Made by a program: the position numbers and the translations under genes. This document shows positions 37,968 to 49,972 of a stretch of 64,000 bases of DNA, piece after piece. The stretch is taken from positions 2,852,001-2,916,000 of the forward strand of contig NC_019892.1 in the NCBI RefSeq assembly GCF_000242455.2, written 5' to 3'. The stretch comes from Singulisphaera acidiphila DSM 18658. Lineage in GTDB: Bacteria; Planctomycetota; Planctomycetia; Isosphaerales; Isosphaeraceae. The notes beneath the pieces are model-generated. The model worked only from the letters and a program-made list of their open reading frames with translations. It did no database searches and had not been told where the DNA came from. Position 1 is the stretch's first letter. Every line of letters starts with the position of its first letter.

Positions 37968-38103
37968 CAGCAACAAGGCAAGTGGAAAGCATCAGCTCAC
38001 TGTCTTGGCTATCTTTGAATAAGCGCTGGCCAGAGAAGACAGGGAACTCGCGCTCTCCACTCACCTGAAAAGTATCAACGTTCCAGGCTTCACCGTCCTG
38101 AGA

Positions 38104-39516
38104 TCACTTCGAATCGACGGCCCTGGGTTTGTCCTGCCCCTGCGCAGCGACTTTCGGAGCGTCAGCCGGTATCGGTGCCTTGTCAGGTGGGATGAGTGTC
38201 AGATCATCCGGCAGCGTTTTCAAGAAGAAATCACGATACTGGATCTTCATGGGCGGGCCGACATGGACCTGGACCGCTAGCACCCCTTCCAGCTTGCGCC
38301 CCTTCTCGTCAAGGTCGATCAGGTCAACGGTGGGATGGCCGTCGATCCAGTGGCGGTGATGGTTTCCTTCGACGAGAACCCGGTAGTCGTGCCACTCGCC
38401 GGCAGGAAAGTCCTTGAGCGGAAACGTTCCGGTCACCCAGGGTTGGCCTTGGGTGTCGATGACGACCTGCTCACCGGTGTGAGCCAGAATCCGACGACCC
38501 CGTTCTTCGTAGAGCATTCCATTGTAGTCGGGCCGGTTCGCCACCACGTCGCACTGGTAGCCGGTGACGACCGACTCGCCGAGGTCGGGCCGTTCGGTGC
38601 CTCGATATTGCAGCCCGCTATTGCCGGTGGGTGAGACCTTAACCTTCACCCGGAGCTCGAAATTCTTGACGAGGCCCTCGCGCCAGGTGATGAACCGGTT
38701 GAACTTGAGCGTGCCGTCGGCTTTACCGGTGAGGCAACCGTCCTCGGCCGACCAGTAGCTCGGGCTCCCCTCCCAGCCTGTCAGGTCACGGCCATTGAAA
38801 ATCGCCCGGAACCCTTCGGGAGGCTTCGGGGCCGCCGCTTCGTCCGCGCTCAATTCCCGGATCCGGACGTTCCGCCAACGGACCTGGAACGGACCTTGAT
38901 CCTTGGCGATCCCGTGAACTTGCAATCCGATGAAACCATGATCGTCCATGGGATCGGTGAAGTCCGACGCCGCAATGCCGTTGATCCAGGAGCGGTAGCG
39001 ATCCCCCTGAACAACAATCCGGTAGTGGTTCCAGTCGTCGTCTTTGAAAGCGTCCTTGGCTTCCGGCTTGATCTCGTTGAGCCACTTGCCGCGGCGCCCC
39101 TCGTCGTAAACCTGGGCGGCCGTGCCGGTGTCCTTCCGAGCGATCTCGAACTGAGGACCGTAGACGACCCCCGCGCGCTGGCGATTGTTCGGATCGGGGT
39201 CATCCTTGCCGTAGACATGGCTCCGAACCTGGATGCCCGAGTTCAGGGCCGGATCGCATTTGACCTCCAGCTCGAGCTCGAAGTCCTTGTAATCCCCTTT
39301 GCAGAGGAACGTGTTCGGACTCTCCACAGCCGTCGAGCCGACAATGGCACCGTCCTCGACCTTGTAGGTAGCGAACCCACCACGGACCTTCCAGCCATCG
39401 AGCGTCTTACCGTCGAACAGGGGCACCCAGCCCTCGTCGGCGGCGAAGGTGATTGAACGGAGAGTCGAGAGGACCACGAGGGTCGCGGTCAGGATGGTTC
39501 TCGAGCTTGGACCCAT
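38104..39516 (-). CDS. Exported protein with two DUF1080 (3-keto-disaccharide hydrolase) domains
   Basis: From ATG 39514-39516 (GGAGA eight bases upstream) the protein is 470 residues with a signal peptide (RTILTATLVVLSTLRSITFA). Domain 1 spans about 30-235 (WVPLFDGKTLDGWKVRGG, LNSGIQVRSHV) and domain 2 about 240-440 (FRAIFNGRDLTGWEGSPSYW, TGNSGLQYRGTE). DUF1080 domains are concanavalin-like beta-sandwiches abundant in planctomycetes; characterised members hydrolyse 3-keto-glycosides. Each copy has the W-x-V/A-E-DG and SG-x-Q-x-R signature. Probably periplasmic polysaccharide processing. Confidence 0.9.
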   Translation of the reverse strand: MGPSSRTILTATLVVLSTLRSITFAADEGWVPLFDGKTLDGWKVRGGFATYKVEDGAIVGSTAVESPNTFLCKGDYKDFELELEVKCDPALNSGIQVRSHVYGKDDPDPNNRQRAGVVYGPQFEIARKDTGTAAQVYDEGRRGKWLNEIKPEAKDAFKDDDWNHYRIVVQGDRYRSWINGIAASDFTDPMDDHGFIGLQVHGIAKDQGPFQVRWRNVRIRELSADEAAAPKPPEGFRAIFNGRDLTGWEGSPSYWSAEDGCLTGKADGTLKFNRFITWREGLVKNFELRVKVKVSPTGNSGLQYRGTERPDLGESVVTGYQCDVVANRPDYNGMLYEERGRRILAHTGEQVVIDTQGQPWVTGTFPLKDFPAGEWHDYRVLVEGNHHRHWIDGHPTVDLIDLDEKGRKLEGVLAVQVHVGPPMKIQYRDFFLKTLPDDLTLIPPDKAPIPADAPKVAAQGQDKPRAVDSK

Positions 39517-39571
39517 AGTCAGTCTCCAATGGGGTTCAAAGCCAATGACGATTCGTTGTGATGGCTTGCGA

Positions 39572-40504
39572 TCACTGCGCCGGGAGGGATTCCAACAAGG
39601 GGCGGATCGCCGACCAGAATTGCTGCTTGATCTGGATGGCGACCGGGTTGGCAAGGCGGGCGAACTTCGCCTCCTTGTCTCCTTTCAACGCAAGAACGCC
39701 CACCGTCAGTTCCCCGTCGGTGTAGTACAGGTCACCGCCCCCGTTTCGCCCCAGGAGGGTCGACCCAACTCCGGTGACTTGAAACAGTTCAGTCAACCAA
39801 CCCTCCTTACGGAGATCGGTCATCAAGGCCGTGCGTTCGGCGTCGATGTCGGGTCCGATGTGGTGGGTGATCTGGCCGGTCAGATGGCTTAGCCCAACAC
39901 TCCGGTCGTAGGTCGCGGACCCGAGCCAGAGGGGATCGCCGTTTCGGCCGACTTCCTTGGACTTCCAGAACCGGACATGGTGCCGATGCGATGCGCTATT
40001 CCCGACCGGCTTCTCAAAGGCGAGGTCTTGCTTCCTCCCGAAGAGAAAGAGGCTGCTGACAGGAGCGTCGGGGTACGGCTTATCGCGCAAGACGCTCCCG
40101 GCAATCCGAAGGCTGGTTCTCAAGGTCACAGGATCCGCCGGATCCCAGCCCGAGCTGAGCATGGCGTGGACGAGCACCTTCTCCCCTCCGATCAACCCGA
40201 CGTTAAGCGGGTCTCCGGGGATCCCTTGGGGAGTCAGGGTCGTCTTGGGCGCGTTTTCGAGGCCAGGCTGATGTTCGTAATGCTTCCAGAGCGCAGGAAG
40301 GATCACGTAAGCCGCAAGTAGCCAAAGGCCGACCACACAGGCCAGGACTTTCAGCCCACGGATCAAGTACCGCCGCCAACGCGGGGCTTTCACCGTCGCA
40401 ATGTCCCGTGATTCCAGATTGGGCCCCGCCGGCACCTGGGTGGGCTGCGAATCTTGGGGAGAAACCGGGACGTCGCTCGCATCGCTGCTCTGAACGTCTG
40501 ACAT
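39572..40504 (-). CDS. LssY C-terminal domain membrane protein
   Basis: The 310-residue protein has a disordered N-terminus, one membrane segment (LIRGLKVLACVVGLWLLAAY at about 47-68) and an LssY-C domain: GDPLNVGLIGGEKVLVHAML, APVSSLFLFGRKQDLAFEKP, HRHHVRFW and TGQITHHIGPDIDAERT. The domain is found after PAP2-type lipid phosphatases or alone; its function is unknown. The repeated His residues hint at metal or phosphate binding. It precedes the DUF1080 gene by 55 bases on the same strand. Confidence 0.8.
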   Translation of the reverse strand: MSDVQSSDASDVPVSPQDSQPTQVPAGPNLESRDIATVKAPRWRRYLIRGLKVLACVVGLWLLAAYVILPALWKHYEHQPGLENAPKTTLTPQGIPGDPLNVGLIGGEKVLVHAMLSSGWDPADPVTLRTSLRIAGSVLRDKPYPDAPVSSLFLFGRKQDLAFEKPVGNSASHRHHVRFWKSKEVGRNGDPLWLGSATYDRSVGLSHLTGQITHHIGPDIDAERTALMTDLRKEGWLTELFQVTGVGSTLLGRNGGGDLYYTDGELTVGVLALKGDKEAKFARLANPVAIQIKQQFWSAIRPLLESLPAQ

Positions 40505-40711
40505 AACAACCTCGCTCGTCGCTCTGGAATACGAACCCGCCGGCTTGCGGCTTGATCATCGCATCTCGGAGGAGGTTGAGCATCAGGCTGGTGTTCCGAA
40601 AGAGCGGCACCACCTGCGATCCAGAGTTCGTAACCAGCCAGGCAATGGCTGGCCACGTCGTTGGGGTCGTACTCACAGGGGGAAGCCTGCCGAGCCTCTT
40701 GGCAATCGACT

Positions 40712-40728
40712 GGTGGGCCGTGCCCTCC
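40712..40728. repeat. 17-bp palindromic element, copy 1
   Basis: GGTGGGCCGTGCCCTCC is a one-base variant of the palindrome GGTGGGC-CGT-GCCCACC, which recurs at 40816 and, as a perfect inverted copy, at 57207. Confidence 0.6.
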
Positions 40729-40815
40729 CTGTCGGGAAGACACAGCCCACCAGGTTTCACTGTCGCGGGGAGAGAGGGGGGATCAATGCCCGCCAAACCT
40801 CTCGGCAAAAGGCCC

Positions 40816-40832
40816 GGTAGGCCGTGCCCACC
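40816..40832. repeat. 17-bp palindromic element, copy 2
   Basis: GGTAGGCCGTGCCCACC differs by one base from the same palindrome. It lies eight bases before the acsA stop and may act as its terminator. Confidence 0.6.
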
Positions 40833-40839
40833 CGGTCGC

Positions 40840-42801
40840 TTAGACTTCGTCCTCTTCCTTGAGCTTGGCCAGCACGCTCAGGTCTTCCAGCGTACTCGTA
40901 TCGCCAGAGCTTTCGCGGCCGGCGGCGACGTCGCGCAAGAGTCGACGCATAATCTTGCCGCTCCGCGTCTTGGGGAGCGACTCCGTGAACCGGATGTCAT
41001 CCGGACGGGCCAGGGCGCCGATTTCCTTGACGACGTGAGCGCGCAGCTCCTGCCGCAGCGCCTCGGACGCCTCCTGTCCGGTCTCCAGGGTCACGAAGGC
41101 CGAGATCGCCTGCCCTCGAAGCTCGTCGGGCTTGCCGACCACCGCCGCCTCGGCCACCTTGGGGTGACTGACCAAGGCGCTCTCGACTTCCATCGTCGAC
41201 AGCCGATGCCCCGCGACGTTGAGGACGTCGTCGACCCGGCCCATGATCCAGAAGTTGCCGTGCTCATCGCGACGCGCGCCGTCGCCGGTGAAGTAGCAGC
41301 CGGGAACCTCGCTCCAGTACGTGCTCTTGTACCGCTCGTCGTCACCGTACAGCGTCCTGAGCATCGAGGGCCACGGTTGCTTGATGACGAGGAAGCCCCC
41401 CTCATTCACGCCAACCGGCTTGCCATCCCGGGTGACGACCTCGGGAACGATGCCGGGCAGGGGGCGGGTGGCCGAGCCTGGGATCGTTGGGGTCGCGCCC
41501 GGCATCGGCGCAATCATGATCGAGCCCGTTTCCGTCTGCCACCACGTGTCGACGATCGGGCACCGTTCGCCGCCGATGACCCGGTGATACCACATCCAGG
41601 CCTCCGGATTGATCGGCTCACCGACGCTACCAAGGAGGCGGAGGCTGGAAAGGTCATAGCTCTTGGGGAACTGCTCGCCCCACTTCATGAAGGCGCGGAT
41701 GGCCGTCGGAGCGGTGTAGAGGATCGAGACCTTGTACTCCTGGATGATCTTCCAGAATCGCCCCTCGTCGGGCCAGTTGGGTGCCCCCTCATACATCACG
41801 GAGGTTGCGCCGTTGGCGAGCGGCCCGTAAACCAGGTAGGAATGCCCGGTCACCCAGCCAATGTCCGCCGTACAGAAATAGACATCATCATCCTTGAGGT
41901 CGAACACCCACTTCGTGGTCAGTGCCGCCCCCAGGAGGTATCCGCCCGTCGTATGGAGAATCCCCTTCGGCTTGCCGGTTGAGCCCGAGGTGTAAAGGAT
42001 GTAGAGCGGATGCTCGCTATCGAGCGACTCGGCGGGGCAATCGCTCGACGCCTTGGCCGCGAGGTCGTGCCACCAGTGATCGCGACCGGCGGTCATCGCA
42101 ATGTCGTGCCCCGTTCGCTTGGCGACGACCACGGCTTTCAACGAGGGGCAAACGGCCGCTGCGCCATCGGCGTTCTCTTTGAGCGGAACGACCTTGCCGC
42201 GACGAAAGCCTCCGTCGGCGGTCACGAGGACCTTGGCCTGACAGTCCTGGATCCGCCCTGCCAGCGCCTCGGCGCTGAAGCCGCCAAAGACCACGGTGTG
42301 CGGCGCCCCGATCCGGGCACAGGCCAAGACGGCAATAACCAGCTCGGGGATCATGGGCATGTAGATGGCGACGACGTCGCCTTTGACCACGCCGAGTCCC
42401 TTGAGGACGTTCGCGAACCGAGACACTTCGACAAGCAGATCCTGGTACGTGAGCACCCGCTTTTCGCCGGGCTCCCCTTCCCAGATGATCGCGGCCTTGT
42501 CCTTGTTCGGCCCTGCGGCGTGGCGGTCAACGCAATTCACCGACGCGTTGAGTTCACCCCCGACGAACCACTTGGCGAAGGGAGGGTTCCAGTCGAGCAC
42601 CTTCTCCCAGGGCTTCGACCATTGAAGGGTCTGGGCCATTTCTCCCCAAAAGCCTTCCGGATCATCCTTGGCACGATTCCAGAGCGACTCGTATTGCTCG
42701 AGGCTCGAGACATGAGACTTCGCCGCAAACTCCGGAGGAGGCGGGAAGACCCGATTCTCGGTGAGGATGCTGACGATCGATCCGCCGTTTTCAGCCGACA
42801 T
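40840..42801 (-). CDS. acsA: Acetyl-CoA synthetase
   Basis: The 653-residue enzyme forms acetyl-CoA from acetate, ATP and CoA via acetyl-AMP. It carries NCVDRHAAG, the AMP loop [72 protein letters not shown] and the C-terminal [15 protein letters not shown], whose Lys is the acetylation-controlled residue in other Acs proteins. The start at 42799-42801 gives the usual length; GGAG is ten bases upstream. No regulator is adjacent. Confidence 0.96.
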   Translation of the reverse strand: MSAENGGSIVSILTENRVFPPPPEFAAKSHVSSLEQYESLWNRAKDDPEGFWGEMAQTLQWSKPWEKVLDWNPPFAKWFVGGELNASVNCVDRHAAGPNKDKAAIIWEGEPGEKRVLTYQDLLVEVSRFANVLKGLGVVKGDVVAIYMPMIPELVIAVLACARIGAPHTVVFGGFSAEALAGRIQDCQAKVLVTADGGFRRGKVVPLKENADGAAAVCPSLKAVVVAKRTGHDIAMTAGRDHWWHDLAAKASSDCPAESLDSEHPLYILYTSGSTGKPKGILHTTGGYLLGAALTTKWVFDLKDDDVYFCTADIGWVTGHSYLVYGPLANGATSVMYEGAPNWPDEGRFWKIIQEYKVSILYTAPTAIRAFMKWGEQFPKSYDLSSLRLLGSVGEPINPEAWMWYHRVIGGERCPIVDTWWQTETGSIMIAPMPGATPTIPGSATRPLPGIVPEVVTRDGKPVGVNEGGFLVIKQPWPSMLRTLYGDDERYKSTYWSEVPGCYFTGDGARRDEHGNFWIMGRVDDVLNVAGHRLSTMEVESALVSHPKVAEAAVVGKPDELRGQAISAFVTLETGQEASEALRQELRAHVVKEIGALARPDDIRFTESLPKTRSGKIMRRLLRDVAAGRESSGDTSTLEDLSVLAKLKEEDEV

Positions 42802-43167
42802 CGTAGAGAGGCTCCGGAATCGCTTGGTCGTTCGCGGAAAGCTCACCCCCGGCCGAGGACCGGAAGACGCAACGACCCCACGCGTCCGATCCCCATGGAG
42901 GCAAGCCTTGGATTTTAAGGCTCCGCACGGTGTGACGCAAGCGGCCAATGCCCTCGTGGCATGGGAGTTGCTTCACATCAAACGGTATCGCAACCTGGAC
43001 GCCTTCATGTCAAAAAGGCATGGCCCATTATCCCGATCGAATCGCGGGACGTGGCAAGTCGACCGGCCTGCGTTCATTTTCGGCATGAAAGCCGGGGAGC
43101 GGACCTCCTTGGCCTCTCCTACCTCTCTCACCCCCTACGCACGACACGGCAATTGGAGGGAGACCAG
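42802..43167. other. Intergenic stretch, no gene seen
   Basis: About 366 bases upstream of acsA and downstream of bluB. It should contain the acsA promoter. No recognisable product, hairpin or repeat was found. Confidence 0.55.
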
Positions 43168-45410
<2,243 letters not shown>

Positions 45411-45439
45411 CAAGGGGACACGCCCCGGGCCACTTCTGG

Positions 45440-46378
45440 CTAGCGATCCGCCTTGATCTTCGTGACGACAAGGTCGCCGAGCGCCTTGATGAACGTGGGA
45501 TGGTCATTGACCGTCCCCGCTCGGATCATATTCAATCCCAGCTCGCGGCAGGTCTGAGCCGCCTCGAAGTCCAGATCATACATGACTTCGACGTGATCGG
45601 AAATAAATCCAATCGGACAAAGGATCACGTCGCTCTCCCCTTCGTCCTTGAGCTGCCCGAGCTTGGCGTTGACGTCGGGCTCGAGCCAAGGGGTTCGCGG
45701 GTTCCCGCTTCGGCTTTGCCAGACCAGGCTCCAGGGACGGCCGCCCAGGTACTCCGCGACGTTTCGGCAGGCCGTCTCAATCTGCGCGACGTACGGACAG
45801 CGCTCGGCCGTCGCCACCGGAATGCTATGCGCAGTGAAAAGGAGCTTGGCCCGGTCTCGTCTTGGCTCCGGCACCTGCTCGAGGGCCTGCCTGACCTCAT
45901 CGGCCTGGGCCTCGGCAAATAAGGGATGGTCAAACCAGGGCTGCACGAAATCGATTTGGAGCAATTCCCCCGCTCCCGTCGAATCGAGCACCTCTTGGAC
46001 GGTCTCTTGATACTTCTCGAAGCTCGGATCGCTCCGGTAAGGCGCCAGGATGATTCCGACGGCGCGCTTTCGCCCTTCCTGAACCATCGCATTGATGGCC
46101 GTGAACATGTACGGCTTGGCGAACCTCATCCCCACGTAAACCGGAAGCTCGAGACCCTGTTCATCAATCCAATTTCTCAGTCCTCGAGCCTGACGAGCCG
46201 TCAGCTCGTTCAGAGGACTCTTACCACCGATCAACTCGTAGTGGTGAACAACCGCCTCGTAGCGTTCCTTGGGAACCGGGAGACCGCGAAGGATGTTATT
46301 CAGGAATGGGCGGACCTCCTCCATCTTCTCAGGCGCACCGTAGGCCATCAGCAAGACACTGTCGTAAGCAATATCCAT
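45440..46378 (-). CDS. hemH: Ferrochelatase
   Basis: The 312-residue enzyme inserts ferrous iron into the porphyrin ring. Key stretches are DSVLLMAYGAPEKMEEVRPF, GMRFAKPYMFTAINAMVQEG, LLFTAHSIPVATAERCPYVA with the catalytic His, SLVWQSRSGNPRTPWLEPDV and ILCPIGFISDHVEVMYDLDF with the catalytic Glu. The ATG at 46376-46378 gives the family's normal length. It is the first gene of hemH-hemY-bluB. Confidence 0.94.
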   Translation of the reverse strand: MDIAYDSVLLMAYGAPEKMEEVRPFLNNILRGLPVPKERYEAVVHHYELIGGKSPLNELTARQARGLRNWIDEQGLELPVYVGMRFAKPYMFTAINAMVQEGRKRAVGIILAPYRSDPSFEKYQETVQEVLDSTGAGELLQIDFVQPWFDHPLFAEAQADEVRQALEQVPEPRRDRAKLLFTAHSIPVATAERCPYVAQIETACRNVAEYLGGRPWSLVWQSRSGNPRTPWLEPDVNAKLGQLKDEGESDVILCPIGFISDHVEVMYDLDFEAAQTCRELGLNMIRAGTVNDHPTFIKALGDLVVTKIKADR

Positions 46379-46527
46379 GTGTATATGGTCAGCACCGTTG
46401 TGATCGATGGAAAGCCGAGGACTCAGGTCGGACGGTTTGGCCGGGGCTCTCCTTGAAAGTTTATCCCATCCCCGAGGGATTGGCGATGGTCGGGTCCGCC
46501 TCAACCATCGCCAAGCGCGGGAACCGG

Positions 46528-47421
46528 TCATCGACCGACCGGTTGCCCTCCCTCAAGCCGAACGCCTTTGACGAGGTTCTCGGGGATCCCGTTGGGGTAC
46601 TCTTGAGCCAGGATCGACTCGATCTCGCGAAGGCGGGTCTCGGGGAGCGGGTGGGTTGCGAGGAATTCGGGCTGGCGACTTCCCCCGCTCGCCGCTTTCA
46701 AAATCCGCATGACGTCGAGCATGGCTGAGGGGTCATAGCCCGCCTGGGCCATGTAACGGAGGCCGAAGCCGTCGGCTTCCGACTCATCGGCCCGGCCAAA
46801 GCGAAGTTGGGAGACCTGATTAACCATGGCGGCCGCCATCTGGGCCCTGCGGCCATTATCGTCTCCGCCGCTGGCGCCGACGCCGACGGCCAGGGTCAGC
46901 AACTGGCCGAGCCGTCCTTTGGCCATCTGCGCGGCGGAGTGACGACCGACAACGTGGCCGATTTCATGTCCGAGCACCCCGGCAAGCTGGGCTTCGTTCG
47001 TCATCTTCTCCATCAGGCCGAGCGTGATGAACACCTGGCCCCCGGGAAGGGCAAAGGCGTTGATCGTCTCCGGATCGTTCAGCAAGTAGAAATTGTAGTT
47101 GTCGACGTACTCGCTTCGGCTGGCGTCGCTCCGTTCGACGAGCCGCCGGCCAACGGCCTGAACGAGTCGAGCCCGAGGGTCGCGGGACGGGTCGATTTTG
47201 CCCCCCATTTTTGCGGCCATCTCGGGGGCGGCTTGCAATCCCAGGGTTTTTTCTTCGGTCGGGCTCATTGCGATATGCTGAGTCTTCCCCGTAACAGGGT
47301 TGACTTGTGTCTGAAACGAGTAGATCGCGATGCTGATGACCGCGATGATGATCGCTCCGATCACTCGGAGGTTGGGTCCTCGATTTTCGTTGGAGGGACC
47401 ATAGTAGCCACCGTACGACAT
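46528..47421 (-). CDS. M48-family zinc metallopeptidase, membrane anchored
   Basis: The 297-residue protein has one membrane segment (LRVIGAIIIAVISIAIYSFQ at about 18-38) and the M48 site HEIGH at residues 152-156 in LAGVLGHEIGHVVGRHSAAQ. The third zinc ligand lies in ADESEADGFGLRYMAQAGYD. It resembles the BepA/YcaL group without a TPR tail, so it may act on misfolded envelope proteins. It is upstream of hemH by 150 bases on the same strand, probably with its own transcript. Confidence 0.88.
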   Translation of the reverse strand: MSYGGYYGPSNENRGPNLRVIGAIIIAVISIAIYSFQTQVNPVTGKTQHIAMSPTEEKTLGLQAAPEMAAKMGGKIDPSRDPRARLVQAVGRRLVERSDASRSEYVDNYNFYLLNDPETINAFALPGGQVFITLGLMEKMTNEAQLAGVLGHEIGHVVGRHSAAQMAKGRLGQLLTLAVGVGASGGDDNGRRAQMAAAMVNQVSQLRFGRADESEADGFGLRYMAQAGYDPSAMLDVMRILKAASGGSRQPEFLATHPLPETRLREIESILAQEYPNGIPENLVKGVRLEGGQPVGR

Positions 47422-47658
47422 GACAATTCTCCCACGCCGAACTTGTTGCGAACCGCTCCGAAATTATGTTTTAGCAAAATGAGGACCGACTTACCGCAAT
47501 CGGTTCGCATTTGAGGGAGAACGCTTGCCACACGCTTCCCGAGACGCATACGCTTGCAAGCCTCGGGACATTTTTTTCCTCACTTGCGGCAAGGGGGGGG
47601 ATGGCTAAAATGTGGTCGTTTCTCCGTCCTTCGGCCGTCGCAGCGAAAGGGGTTGGGC

Positions 47659-48855
47659 GTGCGCATCGCCTATTTCGACTGTTTCAGCGGGATCTCCGGC
47701 GACATGACGCTCGGAGCGCTCGTCGATGCAGGGGTGGATCCTAAGGCGATTCAGGCGGCCGTGGCCAGCCTGGGCTTGCCGTGCGAGCTGACCTTTGAGA
47801 CCGTGCGTCGCGGCGGATTTCGCGCCAACTATGCGCGCGTTGTCACGCCTCATGAACACGCCCATCGCCACCTCCATCACATTGAGGCGATCATCGACAA
47901 GAGCGTTTTGACCCCCCGTCAGAACGATCTGGCCAAGCGGATTTTTCGACGCCTCGGCGAGGCTGAGGCGACGGTCCACGGGATCGACCTCCAAAAGATC
48001 CACTTTCACGAGGTCGGCGCGGTTGACTCCATCGTCGACATCGTCGGGGCAGCGGTCGGACTCGACTTACTCGGGGCCGAGCGCATCGAAGCAAGCCCCG
48101 TCCCTCCCGGGCTCGGATCGGTCATGGCCGCCCACGGCCGGATGCCGCTTCCCGCTCCCGGAACGGCCGAGCTGCTCAAGGGAGTACCTCTGGCCGAGTC
48201 GACGGTCGAAATGGAGCTGACGACCCCGACCGGCGCGGCCATCTTGACGTCAGTCGCCGACCGCTTCGGTCCGGTTCCGGCCATGACCATCGAGTCGATC
48301 GGGCTGGGAGCAGGGACACGCGAGCTTCCTGGCCAAGCGAACATCCTCCGCCTGCTGGTCGGGCAGATCAGTCTGCCGGCCTCGAGCGACCGGATCTGGG
48401 TTCTCGAGACGAACCTCGACGACCTTCCGGGTGAGATTGTGGGCTACACCACGGAACAGCTTATGAAGGCCGGGGCGCTCGACACGTTCCTCACCCCGAT
48501 CCAGATGAAGAAGAATCGGCCGGGCGTGATGGTGACGGTCCTCTGCGACGAGGATCGGATCAATTCGCTCGAGGAAATCTTGTTCCGAGAGACGACGACC
48601 TTGGGGATTCGCCGCTACCCGGTCAGCCGACACAAGCTGAAGCGGCAAGCGACCGAGGTGGAAACGTCGTTCGGCCCGATCAAAGGAAAACTGGGCTGGC
48701 GTGATGATCGGCCCCCTGTGTTCAGTCCCGAGCACGATGACTGCGCCCGAATCGCAACCGAGCGCGGCGTGGCGCTCCGCGAAGTCTATGATGCCGCCCA
48801 CGCGGCCTATCAATCTCGGCAAGCCTCGGATCGTGCTGGTCAGCCTTCGGGCTGA
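47659..48855 (+). CDS. larC: Nickel-pincer cofactor insertion protein LarC
   Basis: The 398-residue protein starts with GTG (GGGG about eight bases upstream) as VRIAYFDCFSGISGDMTLGA, the LarC signature. It continues with IHFHEVGAVDSIVDIVGAAV, PLPAPGTAELLKGVPLAEST, ELTTPTGAAILTSVADRFGP, ETNLDDLPGEIVGYTTEQLM and TPIQMKKNRPGVMVTVLCDE. LarC is a CTP-dependent cyclometallase that puts nickel into the NPN cofactor of lactate racemase and related enzymes. In Lactobacillus larC is split and joined by frameshifting; here it is one frame. larA, larB and larE are not in the window. Confidence 0.93.
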   Translation: MRIAYFDCFSGISGDMTLGALVDAGVDPKAIQAAVASLGLPCELTFETVRRGGFRANYARVVTPHEHAHRHLHHIEAIIDKSVLTPRQNDLAKRIFRRLGEAEATVHGIDLQKIHFHEVGAVDSIVDIVGAAVGLDLLGAERIEASPVPPGLGSVMAAHGRMPLPAPGTAELLKGVPLAESTVEMELTTPTGAAILTSVADRFGPVPAMTIESIGLGAGTRELPGQANILRLLVGQISLPASSDRIWVLETNLDDLPGEIVGYTTEQLMKAGALDTFLTPIQMKKNRPGVMVTVLCDEDRINSLEEILFRETTTLGIRRYPVSRHKLKRQATEVETSFGPIKGKLGWRDDRPPVFSPEHDDCARIATERGVALREVYDAAHAAYQSRQASDRAGQPSG

Positions 48856-48883
48856 TTCATCCTGATTGATGCGTCCATGAAGC

Positions 48884-48910
48884 AAGGCCACGGCAGGATG
48901 CCGGGCCTTT
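48884..48910 (+). terminator. Hairpin after larC
   Basis: AAGGCC (48884-48889) and CGGC (48891-48894) pair with GCCG (48900-48903) and GGCCTT (48904-48909). The stem has a single A bulge and a five-base loop, 28 bases after the larC stop. Confidence 0.6.
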
Positions 48911-48971
48911 GCTTCCGACATCGACACACTTCCGTTGAAACTCTCCGCCTTTCCATGGAAGGGATCGCGAC

Positions 48972-49499
48972 ATGTCTCCGTCACCGAGATTGCTGATGAC
49001 CCTGATCGTGATCTTGAGCACGGTGTTGGGACTTACGCTGGTCGTCCTCGCCTGGGTCGTCGCACAGCTTCGCCGCCAGCCGATCTCAGCGCTGGTCAAA
49101 TCCGTGGACGACCTTCGAACGCGCCAGGATCACCTCGAAGCGATGATGGAGAAAGCAGGCTCGGCCAGACAGGCCGAGCCCGCCCCCCAAGGCCATCCGG
49201 GCCCGCCGTTGCGACGACCGGGTTCGCGTTCCCGTCGAGTCGACGCGGCCGAGCCGACCGCCGTCTCCGGTCCAACCCTGATCGCGGTCCCCAGCCTGGC
49301 CACAGCGTCCTTGCCGTCGTCGGCCGCGGTCGGCCTTGATCTGGGCCGCCGGTTCAGCCCAATCTGGGATCTGGCCGACACCGGAGCGACTCCCGACGCA
49401 ATCGCTCGAAGCACGGGCCAGCCGATCGGTCAAGTCGAACTGATTCTTGCCCTCCGCAGACAGCTCAACGCCAACGCCGGGGAGCCTCGCCTGACATGA
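48972..49499 (+). CDS. Membrane-anchored protein with DUF6115/DUF2802-like C-terminal helix-turn-helix
   Basis: The 175-residue protein has one N-terminal membrane helix (LLMTLIVILSTVLGLTLVVL AWVV region, about 7-31) and a coiled-coil stretch (LVKSVDDLRTRQDHLEAMME). After a Pro/Arg-rich linker it ends in IWDLADTGATPDAIARSTGQ, PIGQVELILALRRQL, a small helical motif resembling DUF2802/DUF6115. The role is unknown. Its stop overlaps the next start (ATGA), so it begins a three-gene chain. Confidence 0.65.
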   Translation: MSPSPRLLMTLIVILSTVLGLTLVVLAWVVAQLRRQPISALVKSVDDLRTRQDHLEAMMEKAGSARQAEPAPQGHPGPPLRRPGSRSRRVDAAEPTAVSGPTLIAVPSLATASLPSSAAVGLDLGRRFSPIWDLADTGATPDAIARSTGQPIGQVELILALRRQLNANAGEPRLT

Positions 49500-49972
49500 T
49501 CGCGCTGGAACCGGCCGCCGAAGCGTGTCTCGCTCGAACGCGTTCATCCGTGACTAATGTCTTGATTGCGATCAGTGGGGGAATCGCGCTCAGTGGTCTC
49601 GTCCTTCGTTGGCGTGATCGAGCCGCAATCTGGCGCGCCCCCGACGAGCTCAGGCAAGGATTGCTCGCGGGCCTTTTCCTTCTCCTTTTCTCGAGTTATG
49701 CCGTGAGGCGAGTCGGGGCGAGCCGGGCCCGGCTCCACGATCCCCAGCGCCGCGCCTCGCGATTTTACCAGGCTCATTTGATCTCGGCGGTAATCGGATC
49801 GCTCGCGATCCTGCTCGGCCTCTGTTACGGTTGGTGGGTTCGGCCTCGGCTCGACGCGGTCAGCCCGTTCTGGGTAGCCGCACTGGCCCTCGGCTTTCTG
49901 GCCCTTCCCCGTGCAGACGAGCTTCGAGACTTCGAAGATCCGATCCCTGAACCGAACGAGCCGACGCGATGA
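49496..49972 (+). CDS. Hypothetical membrane protein, about four segments
   Basis: The 158-residue product has hydrophobic helices at about 18-36 (NVLIAISGGIALSGLVL), 53-70 (LLAGLFLLLFSSYAV), 95-112 (LISAVIGSLAILLGLCYGWW) and 120-138 (PFWVAALALGFLALP). No family is recognised. It overlaps both neighbours by four bases, and so is tied to the glycosyltransferase downstream. Confidence 0.65.
   Translation: MIALEPAAEACLARTRSSVTNVLIAISGGIALSGLVLRWRDRAAIWRAPDELRQGLLAGLFLLLFSSYAVRRVGASRARLHDPQRRASRFYQAHLISAVIGSLAILLGLCYGWWVRPRLDAVSPFWVAALALGFLALPRADELRDFEDPIPEPNEPTR

Larger units (their letters stand above)
40505..40839. other. Intergenic region with hairpin and two palindromic repeats
   Basis: About 335 bases between acsA and the LssY-C gene, both on the minus strand. 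It holds a CCAGCCA/TGGCTGG hairpin at 40634-40652 and two copies of a 17-bp near-palindrome (40712-40728 and 40816-40832). No gene is seen. Confidence 0.6.

Noticed and set aside
40552..41982. Plus-strand open frame of 476 codons opposite acsA
   Set aside because: A mirror of acsA codon bias; no recognisable protein and no ribosome-binding site.
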